64,000 nucleotides of DNA, taken from contig UBXM01000029.1 in assembly GCA_900469445.1 (NCBI GenBank), positions 20,557 through 84,556 of the forward strand, given 5' to 3'. The translations under genes were made by a program, and so were the position numbers. This document shows, piece after piece, positions 27,350 to 35,686 of this stretch; positions within the stretch are counted from its first letter, which is position 1, and every line of letters begins with the position of its first letter. The DNA comes from Hyphomicrobiales bacterium (GTDB taxonomy: Bacteria > Pseudomonadota > Alphaproteobacteria > Rhizobiales > Rhizobiaceae). Under the pieces are notes generated by a model. The model worked only from the letters and a program-made list of their open reading frames with translations. It was not told the DNA's origin and did no database searches.

Positions 27350-28018
27350 ATGCTGCAGCATATCCGAAACTCAGGGAGCTTTCTTGCATCGATGCAGGCG
27401 CCGGCAAGCGCTTACGATGCGGCAGTCTCCCATTCCTCACGCGTCAGCAGGCTGAAAATCCTTCTGCCGGTGGCTGCTGGCGTGATCTCACTCGTCTTCG
27501 TCGGCGTTGCCATTATCCGCACCTACCTGCCGGAAAACGTGTCGATCGAAAGCGCCAAGATAGAAGACGGCAAGATCGTCATGGAACGCCCGGCCATTTC
27601 CGGCCGAAACAGCGACGGTATCAGCTATTCGATGCTGGCCAACAAGGCGCTTCAGGATATTCAGAACCCGAACATGATCACGCTCAAGGACGTCAAGGCG
27701 GCCGTGCCGATCAACGACGACCTGATTGCCCGCGTGGTCGCGACCAGCGCCGACTTCGATCGCGGCGCCGACATTCTCAATCTGACCGCACCGTTCGACG
27801 TCAATCTCAGCAATGGCATCACGGCGCGCTTCCAATCTGCTCATCTTGATATACCCGGCGGGACGATGAATACGCCCGATGCGGTGAATATCTCGATGAA
27901 CCAAGGCTCCATTGTTGCAGATTCCATGAAGATCACCGATAAGGGGCATACTCTCAATTTCACCGGCAAGGTTCGAGTTAACGTCGACCCCACAGCCATA
28001 CGCAACAAAGGCAAGTAG
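27350..28018 (+). CDS. lptC: LPS export protein LptC
   Basis: A 222-residue bitopic protein of the Lpt bridge. One membrane helix (about residues 34-56, LKILLPVAAGVISLVFVGVA) anchors a periplasmic beta-jellyroll that passes LPS from LptBFG to LptA. The periplasmic part is divergent, as is normal for this family; assignment rests on topology, length and the following lptA and lptB genes. The ATG at 27350 is preferred; a TTG nine codons earlier is also open. A 188-bp AT-rich region separates it from the divergent sppA and should hold the operon promoter. Confidence 0.9.
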   Translation: MLQHIRNSGSFLASMQAPASAYDAAVSHSSRVSRLKILLPVAAGVISLVFVGVAIIRTYLPENVSIESAKIEDGKIVMERPAISGRNSDGISYSMLANKALQDIQNPNMITLKDVKAAVPINDDLIARVVATSADFDRGADILNLTAPFDVNLSNGITARFQSAHLDIPGGTMNTPDAVNISMNQGSIVADSMKITDKGHTLNFTGKVRVNVDPTAIRNKGK

Positions 28019-28030
28019 AGCCCGGCCGCC

Positions 28031-28603
28031 ATGATGCATCGTTGTCTTCCATTCAGCATTCCTGCCGTGACCGCGGTGGCTCTGTTTTCCTGCCTCGGCG
28101 TTTCTGCCTACGCTCAGTCCACGACCAGCAGCATGGACGGATTGAAGCTGTCGAACGACCAGCCGATCCAGATCCAGAGCGACCAGCTGGAAATCAAGGA
28201 CCAGGAAAAGAAGGCCTTCTTTACCGGCAACGTGAACGTCGTGCAGGGCACGACGACGCTGAAGGCCGGCAAGATGACCGTGCAGTATAAGGAGAAGGCC
28301 AATGGCGGCGATGGCGGCGCCACGTCCATCTCCAGCGGCAATGCCGACATCGACAAGATCTTTCTCGATGACACGGTATTCCTGAGCTCGGGCACGCAGC
28401 AGGCGACGGCCGATACCGGCCAGTTCGACATGGCGAGCCAGACCTTTGTGCTGACCGGCAAGCAGGTTGTGCTGTCCGATGGCCCGAACGTGTTCAAGGG
28501 CTGCAAGCTGACCGTGCAGATGGCGAGCGGCCAGGCCAAGCTCGACAGCTGCGGCGGTCGCGTTGAAATCATGCTCGACCCGAAGTCGCGGCCCAAACAA
28601 TAG
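28031..28603 (+). CDS. lptA: LPS transport periplasmic protein LptA
   Basis: A 190-residue exported protein. The signal peptide covers about residues 1-28, ending SAYAQ. The OstA/LptA domain begins QPIQIQSDQLEIKDQEKKAFFTG and continues with NVNVVQGTTTLKAGKMTVQY. LptA oligomerises into the periplasmic bridge that carries LPS to LptD at the outer membrane. It begins 12 bp after lptC and ends 9 bp before lptB. An insertion rich in Gly (EKANGGDGGATSISSG) separates two strands. Confidence 0.94.
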   Translation: MMHRCLPFSIPAVTAVALFSCLGVSAYAQSTTSSMDGLKLSNDQPIQIQSDQLEIKDQEKKAFFTGNVNVVQGTTTLKAGKMTVQYKEKANGGDGGATSISSGNADIDKIFLDDTVFLSSGTQQATADTGQFDMASQTFVLTGKQVVLSDGPNVFKGCKLTVQMASGQAKLDSCGGRVEIMLDPKSRPKQ

Positions 28604-28612
28604 TCTTATAAC

Positions 28613-29419
28613 GTGAAGCTTCCTTCTCTCTCCCAGTTTTCGGCCAGGAAAGCAGCCTCGCCCGAGCCGTTCATCGCACGCGACAAGGCGCGCTATGAAG
28701 GTACGCTTGTCGCGCACGGCCTTTCCAAGACCTATGATACAAGACGCGTGGTGAACGGCGTATCGCTCGTGGTGCGCCGCGGCGAGGCCGTCGGGCTGCT
28801 CGGCCCCAACGGCGCGGGAAAGACCACCTGCTTCTACATGATCACCGGCCTTGTCCCCGTCGACGAGGGGATGATCGCGATCAACGGCAATGAAGTGACG
28901 CGCATGCCGATGTATCGGCGCGCTAGGCTTGGCGTCGGCTACCTGCCGCAGGAAGCCTCGATCTTTCGCGGACTGACGGTAGAGGAAAACATCCGCGCCG
29001 TGCTCGAAGTGCACGAACCCAACAGGGACAAGCGCGAGGCAAAACTCGACGAGTTGCTGGAAGAATTCCACATCAGCCGGCTTCGCAAGTCTGCGGCCGT
29101 GGCACTGTCTGGCGGCGAACGCCGTCGCCTGGAAATCGCCCGGGCACTGGCGACGGACCCGTCCTTCATGCTGCTCGACGAACCTTTTGCAGGCGTCGAT
29201 CCGATTTCCGTATCCGATATCCAGAACCTCGTGCGTCACTTGACGGCGCGCGGTATTGGCGTACTGATTACCGACCACAATGTGCGTGAAACGCTCGGCC
29301 TCATCGACCGCGCCTACATTATCCACGCAGGTGAAGTGCTGACCCACGGACGGGCCTCCGACATCGTCAACAATCAGGACGTTCGTCGACTGTATCTCGG
29401 TGACAAGTTCAGCCTTTAG
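28613..29419 (+). CDS. lptB: LPS export ABC transporter ATPase LptB
   Basis: A 268-residue ABC ATPase that powers LPS extraction by LptFG. Walker A is GPNGAGKTTCF, the Q-loop lies in LGVGYLPQEASIF, the signature is LSGGERRRLEIARAL and Walker B is FMLLDEPFAGVDP, followed by ITDHNVRETL. About 32 N-terminal residues precede the ABC domain, as in other rhizobia. Translation starts at a GTG (28613). lptB next to rpoN is conserved widely in proteobacteria. The membrane partners lptF and lptG are not in the window. Confidence 0.95.
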   Translation: MKLPSLSQFSARKAASPEPFIARDKARYEGTLVAHGLSKTYDTRRVVNGVSLVVRRGEAVGLLGPNGAGKTTCFYMITGLVPVDEGMIAINGNEVTRMPMYRRARLGVGYLPQEASIFRGLTVEENIRAVLEVHEPNRDKREAKLDELLEEFHISRLRKSAAVALSGGERRRLEIARALATDPSFMLLDEPFAGVDPISVSDIQNLVRHLTARGIGVLITDHNVRETLGLIDRAYIIHAGEVLTHGRASDIVNNQDVRRLYLGDKFSL

Positions 29420-29547
29420 TTAGTCCCATAATCCGCCGGCCCGGCGCTTGACCAAATCTCTCAAAAAAGCAATTCTTGTGCCAGATACGCTGATGGCGGC
29501 TGGGCAATGACTGCGCAGCTGGAGATTTCGGGAGTTTAGCGTCCACC

Positions 29548-31080
29548 ATGGGTTTAACCGCCAGCCTTTTCCTGCGACAGACCCAATCGCTGGTGATGAC
29601 CCCGCAGCTGATGCAGTCCATTCAGCTGCTGCAGATGACGCATTTCGAACTCAACCAATTCATTGCGCAGGAACTTGAAAAGAACCCGCTGCTCGAAATC
29701 TCGCCAGCGGATGGCGAAAGTGGCGCTGATTTAAGCCATGGCGAGGCAACGGATCATGCCGTTTCCGAGACCGATGCCGGACCATGGCAGGAAGATCAGG
29801 GCATCGTCATCACCGAGACGTTTGGCGAGGGGCTCGACGGCGGCGCCGAAAACGTGTTTCCCGACGACCAACCCGAACAGCGCGCGGATGGCCCAGAGCT
29901 GATCGGGCAATGGAAATCGACGGCCGGAGGCGATGCCGGCGACGATTACGATTTCAATGACTTCGTTGCGAGCGAAATCAGCCTGCGCGAACATATCAGC
30001 CAGCAGATCCCTCTCCTCTTGAAGGACCCGCAGGATCGGTTGATCGCGCAGCAATTGACCGACGAGCTGGATGATGCGGGATATCTGCAGGCTGACCTCG
30101 AGGAGGTCGCCATCAGGCTCGGAATAGAGCCCGAACATGCCGGGCGCGTGCTTGCACGGCTTCAGACGCTCGATCCACCCGGCATCTTCGCGCGGACACT
30201 CGGCGAGTGCCTGGCGATCCAGCTCAGGCAGAAGGATCGGCTCGATCCCGCCATGGAGGCGCTGGTGCGTCATCTGGATCTTTTGGCGAAGCGTGATTTC
30301 GCCAATCTCAGAAAACTATGCGGCGTAGATGACGAAGACCTGCTCGACATGCTTGGCGAAATCCGTCAGCTGAACCCGAAACCGGGGGCAGATTTCGCAA
30401 GCCAGATCGCCGACGTGATTTCCCCCGACATCGTGGTGCGCCCTGCCAATAGCGGTGGCTGGGCGGTGGAGCTCAACCCGGAAACCCTGCCGCGCGTTCT
30501 GGTCAACCAGTCCTATTTCCAGCAGGTCTCGAAGACCTGCCCGAAAAGCAGCGAGGACTACGCATTTCTGTCCGAATGCCTGCAGAACGGCAACTGGCTG
30601 ACCCGCAGCCTCGACCAGCGCGCCAAGACGATCATGAAGGTGGCAACGGAGATCGTGCGGCAGCAGGATGCCTTCCTGATGCACGGCGTCGACCACCTAC
30701 GCCCGCTCAATCTGAAGACCGTCGCAGAAGCGATCAAGATGCACGAGTCGACGGTGAGCCGCGTCACATCGAACAAATACATGCTGACGCCGCGCGGCAT
30801 GTTTGAGCTCAAATACTTCTTCACGGTATCGATCGGATCGGCCGATGAAGGGGGCGACAGCCATTCCGCCGAGGCCGTTCGTCACAAGATCAAGATGCTG
30901 ATCAGCCAGGAAGCTGCGGACGCCGTTCTGTCCGATGACGACATCGTGACCAGCCTCAAGCAGGCTGGCGTGGATCTCGCCCGTCGCACGGTCGCCAAGT
31001 ATCGGGAAGCCATGAACATTCCATCTTCGGTGCAGCGACGGCGGGAGAAGCGCGCTTTGGCCAGAGCGGCTGCGTTGTGA
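29548..31080 (+). CDS. rpoN: RNA polymerase sigma-54 factor
   Basis: A 510-residue sigma factor for enhancer-dependent promoters of nitrogen, C4-dicarboxylate and, in symbionts, nif genes. Region I is the Gln-rich segment QSLVMTPQLMQSIQLLQM; the middle is acidic (about 50-130); core-binding and HTH regions follow; the C-terminal RpoN box ARRTVAKYRE sits at about residue 478. All parts are intact. A 128-bp gap to lptB probably holds its own promoter. hpf and ptsN follow on the same strand, the usual arrangement for sigma-54 loci. Confidence 0.97.
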   Translation: MGLTASLFLRQTQSLVMTPQLMQSIQLLQMTHFELNQFIAQELEKNPLLEISPADGESGADLSHGEATDHAVSETDAGPWQEDQGIVITETFGEGLDGGAENVFPDDQPEQRADGPELIGQWKSTAGGDAGDDYDFNDFVASEISLREHISQQIPLLLKDPQDRLIAQQLTDELDDAGYLQADLEEVAIRLGIEPEHAGRVLARLQTLDPPGIFARTLGECLAIQLRQKDRLDPAMEALVRHLDLLAKRDFANLRKLCGVDDEDLLDMLGEIRQLNPKPGADFASQIADVISPDIVVRPANSGGWAVELNPETLPRVLVNQSYFQQVSKTCPKSSEDYAFLSECLQNGNWLTRSLDQRAKTIMKVATEIVRQQDAFLMHGVDHLRPLNLKTVAEAIKMHESTVSRVTSNKYMLTPRGMFELKYFFTVSIGSADEGGDSHSAEAVRHKIKMLISQEAADAVLSDDDIVTSLKQAGVDLARRTVAKYREAMNIPSSVQRRREKRALARAAAL

Positions 31081-31283
31081 GCATCAAAACAATACACCCA
31101 TAGGCTGAGACGTTGACTTCCTTTCCAACGAAGGCTAGAAGCGCCGCCGCTGGCGGGCTTCCCACCTTCCACGCAGGCAGGACAGGTAGCGCTATTTTGC
31201 TGCAATCGGTTCGGACGGCTTGGATGAGAGAGCGGCTTGGCGTAGACTGGAACACGCAAGTCACGACAAGAAGGAATAATTCC

Positions 31284-31859
31284 ATGAGTGTGCGTGTTTC
31301 CGGTAAGCATATGGAAATCGGCGATTCTTTTCGACAGAAGATCGAGGACCATATCGGGGAGGCCATAACCAAATACTTCGATGGAGGCTATTCAAGCCAG
31401 GTTATCGTAGAGAAGTCCGGCCCACGTTTTTCTGCTGATTGCAAAGTGCATCTCGACACAGGGATCGTGCTTCATGCCGCAGGCGAAGCCAATGATCCAC
31501 AGGGCAGTTTCGACGCTGCCGCCGAGCGTATAGAGAAGCGTCTGCGCCGCTACAAGCGTCGCCTGAAGGATCACCACGCTGGCAATCAGACCAATGGATT
31601 TGCCGAGGTCGCCTACACGGTCATGGACCGCGTGCCCGACGAGGCCGATGAAGTCCCGGAAGATTTCGCGCCAACCATCGTTGCGGAATCCACCAAGCAA
31701 CTGAGGACGATGTCCGTTGCAACGGCCGTCATGGCACTGGATATGACGGACGAACCTGTGCTTCTATTCCGGAGCCCCGGTGACGAGAAGCTGAACATCG
31801 TCTACAGGCGCCACGACGGCAATATTGGCTGGATCGACTCCACCAATATCAAGAACTAA
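31284..31859 (+). CDS. hpf: Ribosome hibernation promoting factor, long form
   Basis: A 191-residue long-type HPF. The N-terminal S30AE domain (about 1-100, MSVRVSGKHMEIGDSFRQKI) occupies the ribosomal decoding channel, and the C-terminal domain (about 130-190, VVAESTKQLRTMSVATAVM then HDGNIGWID) dimerises 70S ribosomes into 100S particles during stationary phase. The ATG at 31284 has an AAGGA ribosome-binding site; the frame is open 57 codons further upstream but that part has no similarity to the family. A strong hairpin separates it from ptsN. Confidence 0.94.
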   Translation: MSVRVSGKHMEIGDSFRQKIEDHIGEAITKYFDGGYSSQVIVEKSGPRFSADCKVHLDTGIVLHAAGEANDPQGSFDAAAERIEKRLRRYKRRLKDHHAGNQTNGFAEVAYTVMDRVPDEADEVPEDFAPTIVAESTKQLRTMSVATAVMALDMTDEPVLLFRSPGDEKLNIVYRRHDGNIGWIDSTNIKN

Positions 31860-31867
31860 GGAAACTC

Positions 31868-31893
31868 GGGAGGCGTCGGCAACGACGCTTCCC
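31868..31893 (+). other. 11-bp stem-loop with GCAA tetraloop between hpf and ptsN
   Basis: GGGAGGCGTCG (31868-31878) pairs with CGACGCTTCCC (31883-31893), with one G-T wobble, around a GCAA loop of the stable GNRA type. It lies between the hpf stop and the ptsN start. No T-run follows, so it is more likely an mRNA-stabilising or processing structure, or a weak attenuator, than a full terminator. Confidence 0.6.
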
Positions 31894-31922
31894 CTGCCTT
31901 CGCGGCACAAAGGAAGAAACGA

Positions 31923-32387
31923 ATGGCATTGGCAGATCTGCTGCATCAAGATGCGATTATCCCTGCCTTAAAAGCGACCTCCAAGAAACAGCTCCTGCAG
32001 GAATTGGCAGCCAAGGCAGCCAAACTGACGGGCGTTTCCGAACGGGAAATCTTCGATGTCATCCTGCAGCGCGAGCGGCTGGGATCGACGGGCGTCGGAC
32101 ACGGCATTGCCATTCCGCACGGCAAGCTTGCCGGCATTTCGTCGATCAGCGGCATTTTCGCGCGGCTGGAAAGCTCGGTCGATTTCGAGGCGCTGGACGA
32201 CGAGCCGGTTGATCTCGTGTTTCTTCTTCTGGCACCCGAAGGTGCAGGCGCCGATCACCTCAAGGCGCTTTCACGCATTGCACGCATCCTGCGCGACCAG
32301 GACCTTGCCGCCAAGCTGCGGCAGACGGATTCCGCCTCCGCCATCTATGCCTTCCTCAATGAAGAGCAGGCCAATAGCGCGGCTTAA
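31923..32387 (+). CDS. ptsN: Nitrogen-regulatory PTS protein EIIA(Ntr)
   Basis: A 154-residue EIIA domain of the nitrogen phosphotransferase system. The phosphorylated histidine is H66 in GVGHGIAIPHGKL by count of the IPHGK motif. It receives phosphate from PtsP and NPr and regulates potassium uptake, transport and carbon/nitrogen balance in rhizobia. The rpoN-hpf-ptsN order matches other proteobacteria. Its stop codon lies inside the loop of an intrinsic terminator that ends this plus-strand block. Confidence 0.95.
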   Translation: MALADLLHQDAIIPALKATSKKQLLQELAAKAAKLTGVSEREIFDVILQRERLGSTGVGHGIAIPHGKLAGISSISGIFARLESSVDFEALDDEPVDLVFLLLAPEGAGADHLKALSRIARILRDQDLAAKLRQTDSASAIYAFLNEEQANSAA

Positions 32388-32403
32388 CCGCGCTTGCCTT
32401 TTT
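32376..32403 (+). terminator. Intrinsic terminator of the rpoN-hpf-ptsN block
   Basis: AGCGCGG (32376-32382) pairs with CCGCGCT (32388-32394) around a CTTAA loop, followed by TGCCTTTTT. The ptsN stop codon TAA (32385-32387) is part of the loop. Confidence 0.88.
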
Positions 32404-32418
32404 ACGAAAATCGGATGA

Positions 32419-33612
32419 TCAGCAGGCGAGGTCGGCAACGACCGCGTCGAGGATCAACATGCCGCTCGGGGTGCAGCGCAGCCTGGAATTCCCGAGCCGC
32501 TCGATGAAGCCGTGTTCCAGCAGGCGCTCTTCACGGATAGGGTCTGGATCGCGGCCCGAAAGCTCCTGCCAGCGAGCAAGATCGACGCCTTCGGTCAAGC
32601 GCAGCCCCATCAGCAGCAGTTCGTCGGCCTGCTCGTCGTAACCAAGCATCTCCTGCTCGATCATGCCGTGGCCTTCGGCCTCGACACGCTCCAGCCAGGT
32701 TTCGGGGCGTCGTTCGGTCGAGGTGGCGACCTTGCCACGACCACGCGTCAGGCGGCCATGTGCGCCCGGGCCGATGCCGGCATAATCGCCGTAGCGCCAA
32801 TAGGTCAGGTTATGACGGCTCTCAGCGCCCGGCTTGGCGTGATTGGAGACTTCGTAGGCCGGCATGCCGTGACGGGCGGTGATTTCCTGCGTCGCCTCAT
32901 AAAGTAGTGCCGACTGATCGCCATCCGGCACGATGAGCTTGCCGGCCTTGTGCAGGCCGTAAAAGGGTGTCCCCTCCTCGATCGTCAGCTGATACAGCGA
33001 CAGATGATCGACGGCGTAGGAGATGGCTTGCTTGAGCTCCGCTTCCCAGGCCTCGACCGTCTGTTTGGGCCGGGCATAGATGAGATCGAAGGACATGCGC
33101 GGAAAGATTTCGCGCGCCAGGCGGATCGCTTTCAGAGCATCGGCCACATCATGCAGTCTGCCGAGGAATTTCAGGTCGACATCGTTGAGAGCCTGCACGC
33201 CCATCGATACGCGGTTGACGCCGGCGGCGCGATAGCCGCGAAAACGCTCGGCCTCGACGCTGGAGGGATTGGCCTCCATGGTAATCTCGATGCCATCCGG
33301 CACGCTCCAATGGCGCGCAATGCCGTTCAGGATCGCCTCGACGGTCGACGGATCCATCAGCGATGGCGTGCCGCCGCCGAGGAAGATGCTGGTCACCACT
33401 TTCGGGCCGCTCATCTTCCGCATGGTTTCCATCTCTTTCAGGAATGCGGCGGTGAAACGGGCCTGATCCACCGGCTGGTGGCGGACATGGCTGTTGAAGT
33501 CACAATAGGGACATTTGGCCGCGCAGAAGGGCCAATGGACGTAAACGCCGAAGCCCGGCTCACCCGTGTCGGGGAGCAGCGTATCGGGCAGACGAGAGGC
33601 AACGGCGTTCAC
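32419..33612 (-). CDS. hemW: Heme chaperone HemW (radical SAM, HemN-like)
   Basis: A 397-residue radical SAM protein. The cluster motif is C30-x3-C34-x2-C37 in WPFCAAKCPYCDFNSH. It lacks the fourth cysteine typical of the coproporphyrinogen dehydrogenase HemN, which marks HemW, a heme-binding chaperone. GGGTPSLMDP and the C-terminal wHTH-like part (LLEHGFIERLGNSRLRCTPSG) are present. It is the last gene of a rph-VOC-rdgB-hemW minus-strand unit, starting 6 bp after rdgB, and is convergent with ptsN. Confidence 0.93.
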   Translation of the reverse strand: MNAVASRLPDTLLPDTGEPGFGVYVHWPFCAAKCPYCDFNSHVRHQPVDQARFTAAFLKEMETMRKMSGPKVVTSIFLGGGTPSLMDPSTVEAILNGIARHWSVPDGIEITMEANPSSVEAERFRGYRAAGVNRVSMGVQALNDVDLKFLGRLHDVADALKAIRLAREIFPRMSFDLIYARPKQTVEAWEAELKQAISYAVDHLSLYQLTIEEGTPFYGLHKAGKLIVPDGDQSALLYEATQEITARHGMPAYEVSNHAKPGAESRHNLTYWRYGDYAGIGPGAHGRLTRGRGKVATSTERRPETWLERVEAEGHGMIEQEMLGYDEQADELLLMGLRLTEGVDLARWQELSGRDPDPIREERLLEHGFIERLGNSRLRCTPSGMLILDAVVADLAC

Positions 33613-33618
33613 GGAAAA

Positions 33619-34263
33619 TCAGGCCTCCAGGCAGGTTTCGACGAAGAGCTTGAAAGCGCGGGCACGGTGGGACAGGGCGTGCTCGTCACCCGGCTTCCAG
33701 CCATGCTTTTCTTCACTGGTCATTTCACCGAAGGTCGTCTCATACCCCTGCGGCTGGAAAAGCGGATCGTAACCGAAACCAGCCGCGCCGCGCGGCGGCC
33801 AGGCAACCGTGCCTTCGACCTCGCCGCGGAACATCTCAGTATGACCATCCGGCCAGGCGAGGCAGAGCACGCTGACGAAACGGCAGCTGCGCTTATCCGG
33901 CGTCGTGGCGCCCTTTTCGGCAAGCGCGCTTTCGACCTTTTCCATCGCCATCTGGAAATCGCGGCTGCCATCCTCGCGTTCCGCCCAGTTGGCGGTGTAG
34001 ACGCCCGGTGCGCCGTCGAGCGCGTCGATAACGATGCCGCTGTCGTCCGACAGAGCCGGCAGGCCGGACGCCTTGGCGGAAGCGAGCGCCTTGATCGCCG
34101 CATTTTCCTCGAAGGTGGTGCCGGTTTCGTCCGGCTCCTGGAACTTCAGCTCGGCGGCGGATTTTGCCGAGAAACCGAACGGGCCGATCAGCTCTGCAAT
34201 CTCCTTGATCTTGCCGGCATTATGGCTGGCGACGACGATCGTCTTCGTATCGAGCTTGCGCAT
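33619..34263 (-). CDS. rdgB: dITP/XTP pyrophosphatase RdgB
   Basis: A 214-residue Ham1-family NTP pyrophosphatase. It removes deaminated purine nucleotides (dITP, XTP) from the pool. It begins with the substrate loop [12 protein letters not shown], and shows [23 protein letters not shown] and [15 protein letters not shown]. The ATG at 34263 is chosen since the extra 14 codons upstream overlap the end of the VOC gene. The rph-rdgB-hemW order is standard in alphaproteobacteria; the VOC gene between rph and rdgB is an insertion into that order. Confidence 0.94.
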   Translation of the reverse strand: MRKLDTKTIVVASHNAGKIKEIAELIGPFGFSAKSAAELKFQEPDETGTTFEENAAIKALASAKASGLPALSDDSGIVIDALDGAPGVYTANWAEREDGSRDFQMAMEKVESALAEKGATTPDKRSCRFVSVLCLAWPDGHTEMFRGEVEGTVAWPPRGAAGFGYDPLFQPQGYETTFGEMTSEEKHGWKPGDEHALSHRARAFKLFVETCLEA

Positions 34264-34271
34264 GAAAATTC

Positions 34272-34679
34272 CTATTTTAGGTTCCAGAGCATGGGCTCTG
34301 CACATTCCAGGCTGTTGCCGGCGGGGTCACGGAAATAGATCGAGCGGGCGCCGTTCGGCCAGCGGAAATCGCTTTCGATCACAATGCCAGCCTTGTTGAG
34401 CTTTTCCACCATCCTGTCAATCATCTCTCCACTCATGCGGAAGCAGACGTGACCGGGACCGGTCGTGCCATGCGGCGGAACCGGAAGGCTATCGGGAGAC
34501 GGCGGTTTGACCGTCTCGGTCGGGTTGAAGATCAGCAGGATGCCCTGCCCGCAGGAAAAGAAGACGTGGCGGTTGCCGGCGCGCAGGACTTTTTCGAGCC
34601 CCAGCACGCCGCCATAAAATGCTTCCGCCGCGTCGAGATCCTCTGCGTAAAGTGCGGTTTCGAGTATGCCGTCGATCAC
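34272..34679 (-). CDS. VOC (glyoxalase/bleomycin-resistance fold) family protein
   Basis: A 135-residue protein with two beta-alpha-beta-beta-beta modules. The first, [20 protein letters not shown], and the last, [14 protein letters not shown] with the metal-binding Glu, are family hallmarks, and HVCFRM provides the paired His. This fits a metal-dependent VOC enzyme such as a glyoxalase, dioxygenase or thiol transferase; substrate unknown. It lies 11 bp after rph and 8 bp before rdgB, so it is cotranscribed with nucleotide and RNA quality-control genes. Confidence 0.85.
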   Translation of the reverse strand: MIDGILETALYAEDLDAAEAFYGGVLGLEKVLRAGNRHVFFSCGQGILLIFNPTETVKPPSPDSLPVPPHGTTGPGHVCFRMSGEMIDRMVEKLNKAGIVIESDFRWPNGARSIYFRDPAGNSLECAEPMLWNLK

Positions 34680-34690
34680 CGCATCTCCTT

Positions 34691-35410
34691 TCAGGCGCCG
34701 ATTGCAGCCTTCTGCATGGCGACCAGTTCCTGCGTGCCGGCTTCGGCGAGCGACAGAAGCTGCAGGAACTCCTCACGGCTGAAGGGCTTGCCTTCGGCCG
34801 TGCCCTGAACCTCGACGATGCCGCCGGAGCCGGTCATGACGAAGTTGGCATCGGTTTCGGCCGCCGAGTCTTCGAGATAATCGAGATCGATAACCGGCTG
34901 GTTGGCGAAAATACCGCAGGAGATGGCCGCGACATGATCCTTCAGGACCTTGTCGAGCTTGATCATCGAGCGGGTTTCCATCCACTTCAGGCAATCGTAA
35001 AGCGCGATCCAGCCGCCGGTGATGGAGGCGGTACGGGTGCCACCATCGGCCTGGATGACGTCGCAGTCGATGGTGATCTGCTTTTCACCGAGCGCTTCGA
35101 GATCAACGACGGCGCGCAGCGAACGGCCGATCAGGCGCTGGATTTCGAGCGTGCGGCCGCCCTGCTTTCCGGAAGCGGCTTCGCGCCTCATGCGATCGCC
35201 GGTGGCGCGCGGCAGCATGCCGTATTCGGCGGTTACCCAGCCCTTGCCGGTATTGCGCAGCCACGGCGGGGTCTTTTCTTCAAGGCTTGCGGTGCACAGA
35301 ACATGCGTGTCGCCGAACTTCACCAGACAGGAGCCTTCGGCATGTTTGGAGAAATTGCGCTCGAAAGACACTTTGCGCATCTGGTTTACTGGTCTGCCTG
35401 AAGGCCGCAT
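34691..35410 (-). CDS. rph: Ribonuclease PH
   Basis: A 239-residue phosphorolytic 3'-5' exoribonuclease that trims tRNA 3' ends. It starts [20 protein letters not shown] and has the phosphate-binding segment [17 protein letters not shown] and the substrate-contact [18 protein letters not shown]. Length and motifs are those of an active RNase PH; no truncation like that of E. coli K-12 is seen. It starts a minus-strand unit and is divergent from hrcA across a 276-bp region. Confidence 0.96.
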   Translation of the reverse strand: MRPSGRPVNQMRKVSFERNFSKHAEGSCLVKFGDTHVLCTASLEEKTPPWLRNTGKGWVTAEYGMLPRATGDRMRREAASGKQGGRTLEIQRLIGRSLRAVVDLEALGEKQITIDCDVIQADGGTRTASITGGWIALYDCLKWMETRSMIKLDKVLKDHVAAISCGIFANQPVIDLDYLEDSAAETDANFVMTGSGGIVEVQGTAEGKPFSREEFLQLLSLAEAGTQELVAMQKAAIGA

Positions 35411-35487
35411 AGATCACTCCCTATATCAGCGCACCGCGTCTTTTCAGCGATAACGCCGAAGACGCACTGATCCTTTGATTTTCCCGT

Positions 35488-35519
35488 ATCGGATGGCAGG
35501 CGATTGCCGCCTATCCGAT
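35488..35519. promoter_or_regulatory. Inverted repeat in the rph-hrcA divergent region
   Basis: ATCGGAT (35488-35494) and ATCCGAT (35513-35519) are perfect inverted arms, with partial pairing of the 18 bp between them. It lies about 80 bp upstream of rph and 170 bp upstream of hrcA. It may be an operator or a leader structure. It does not match the CIRCE operator of HrcA. Confidence 0.4.
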
Positions 35520-35625
35520 CCGCTACAGCGTTTCCCGCCTTCTAAGGGGACCGGGCATGTTTTGCAAAGAAAAAGCCTTCGCTGCACCGATCGTGACATT
35601 TGGCGTAACCTCTGCGATTTCCCGT

Positions 35626-35652
35626 TTGAGGCCCCGGCTGCAATGACTATAT
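35626..35652 (+). promoter_or_regulatory. Possible promoter of hrcA
   Basis: TTGAGG (35626-35631) and CTATAT (35647-35652) are separated by 15 bp and lie 35 bp before the hrcA ATG. The pair could serve sigma-70 or the heat-shock sigma RpoH, whose alphaproteobacterial -10 resembles CTATAT. The spacing is short, so this is tentative. Confidence 0.35.
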
Positions 35653-35686
35653 TTCGAAGAAGACCAAACCGAGGTTATGTGAAGAC

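Noticed and set aside
31200..31283. A sigma-54 promoter in front of hpf
   Set aside because: Nearby GG and GC dinucleotides do not show the TGGCAC-N5-TTGC spacing.
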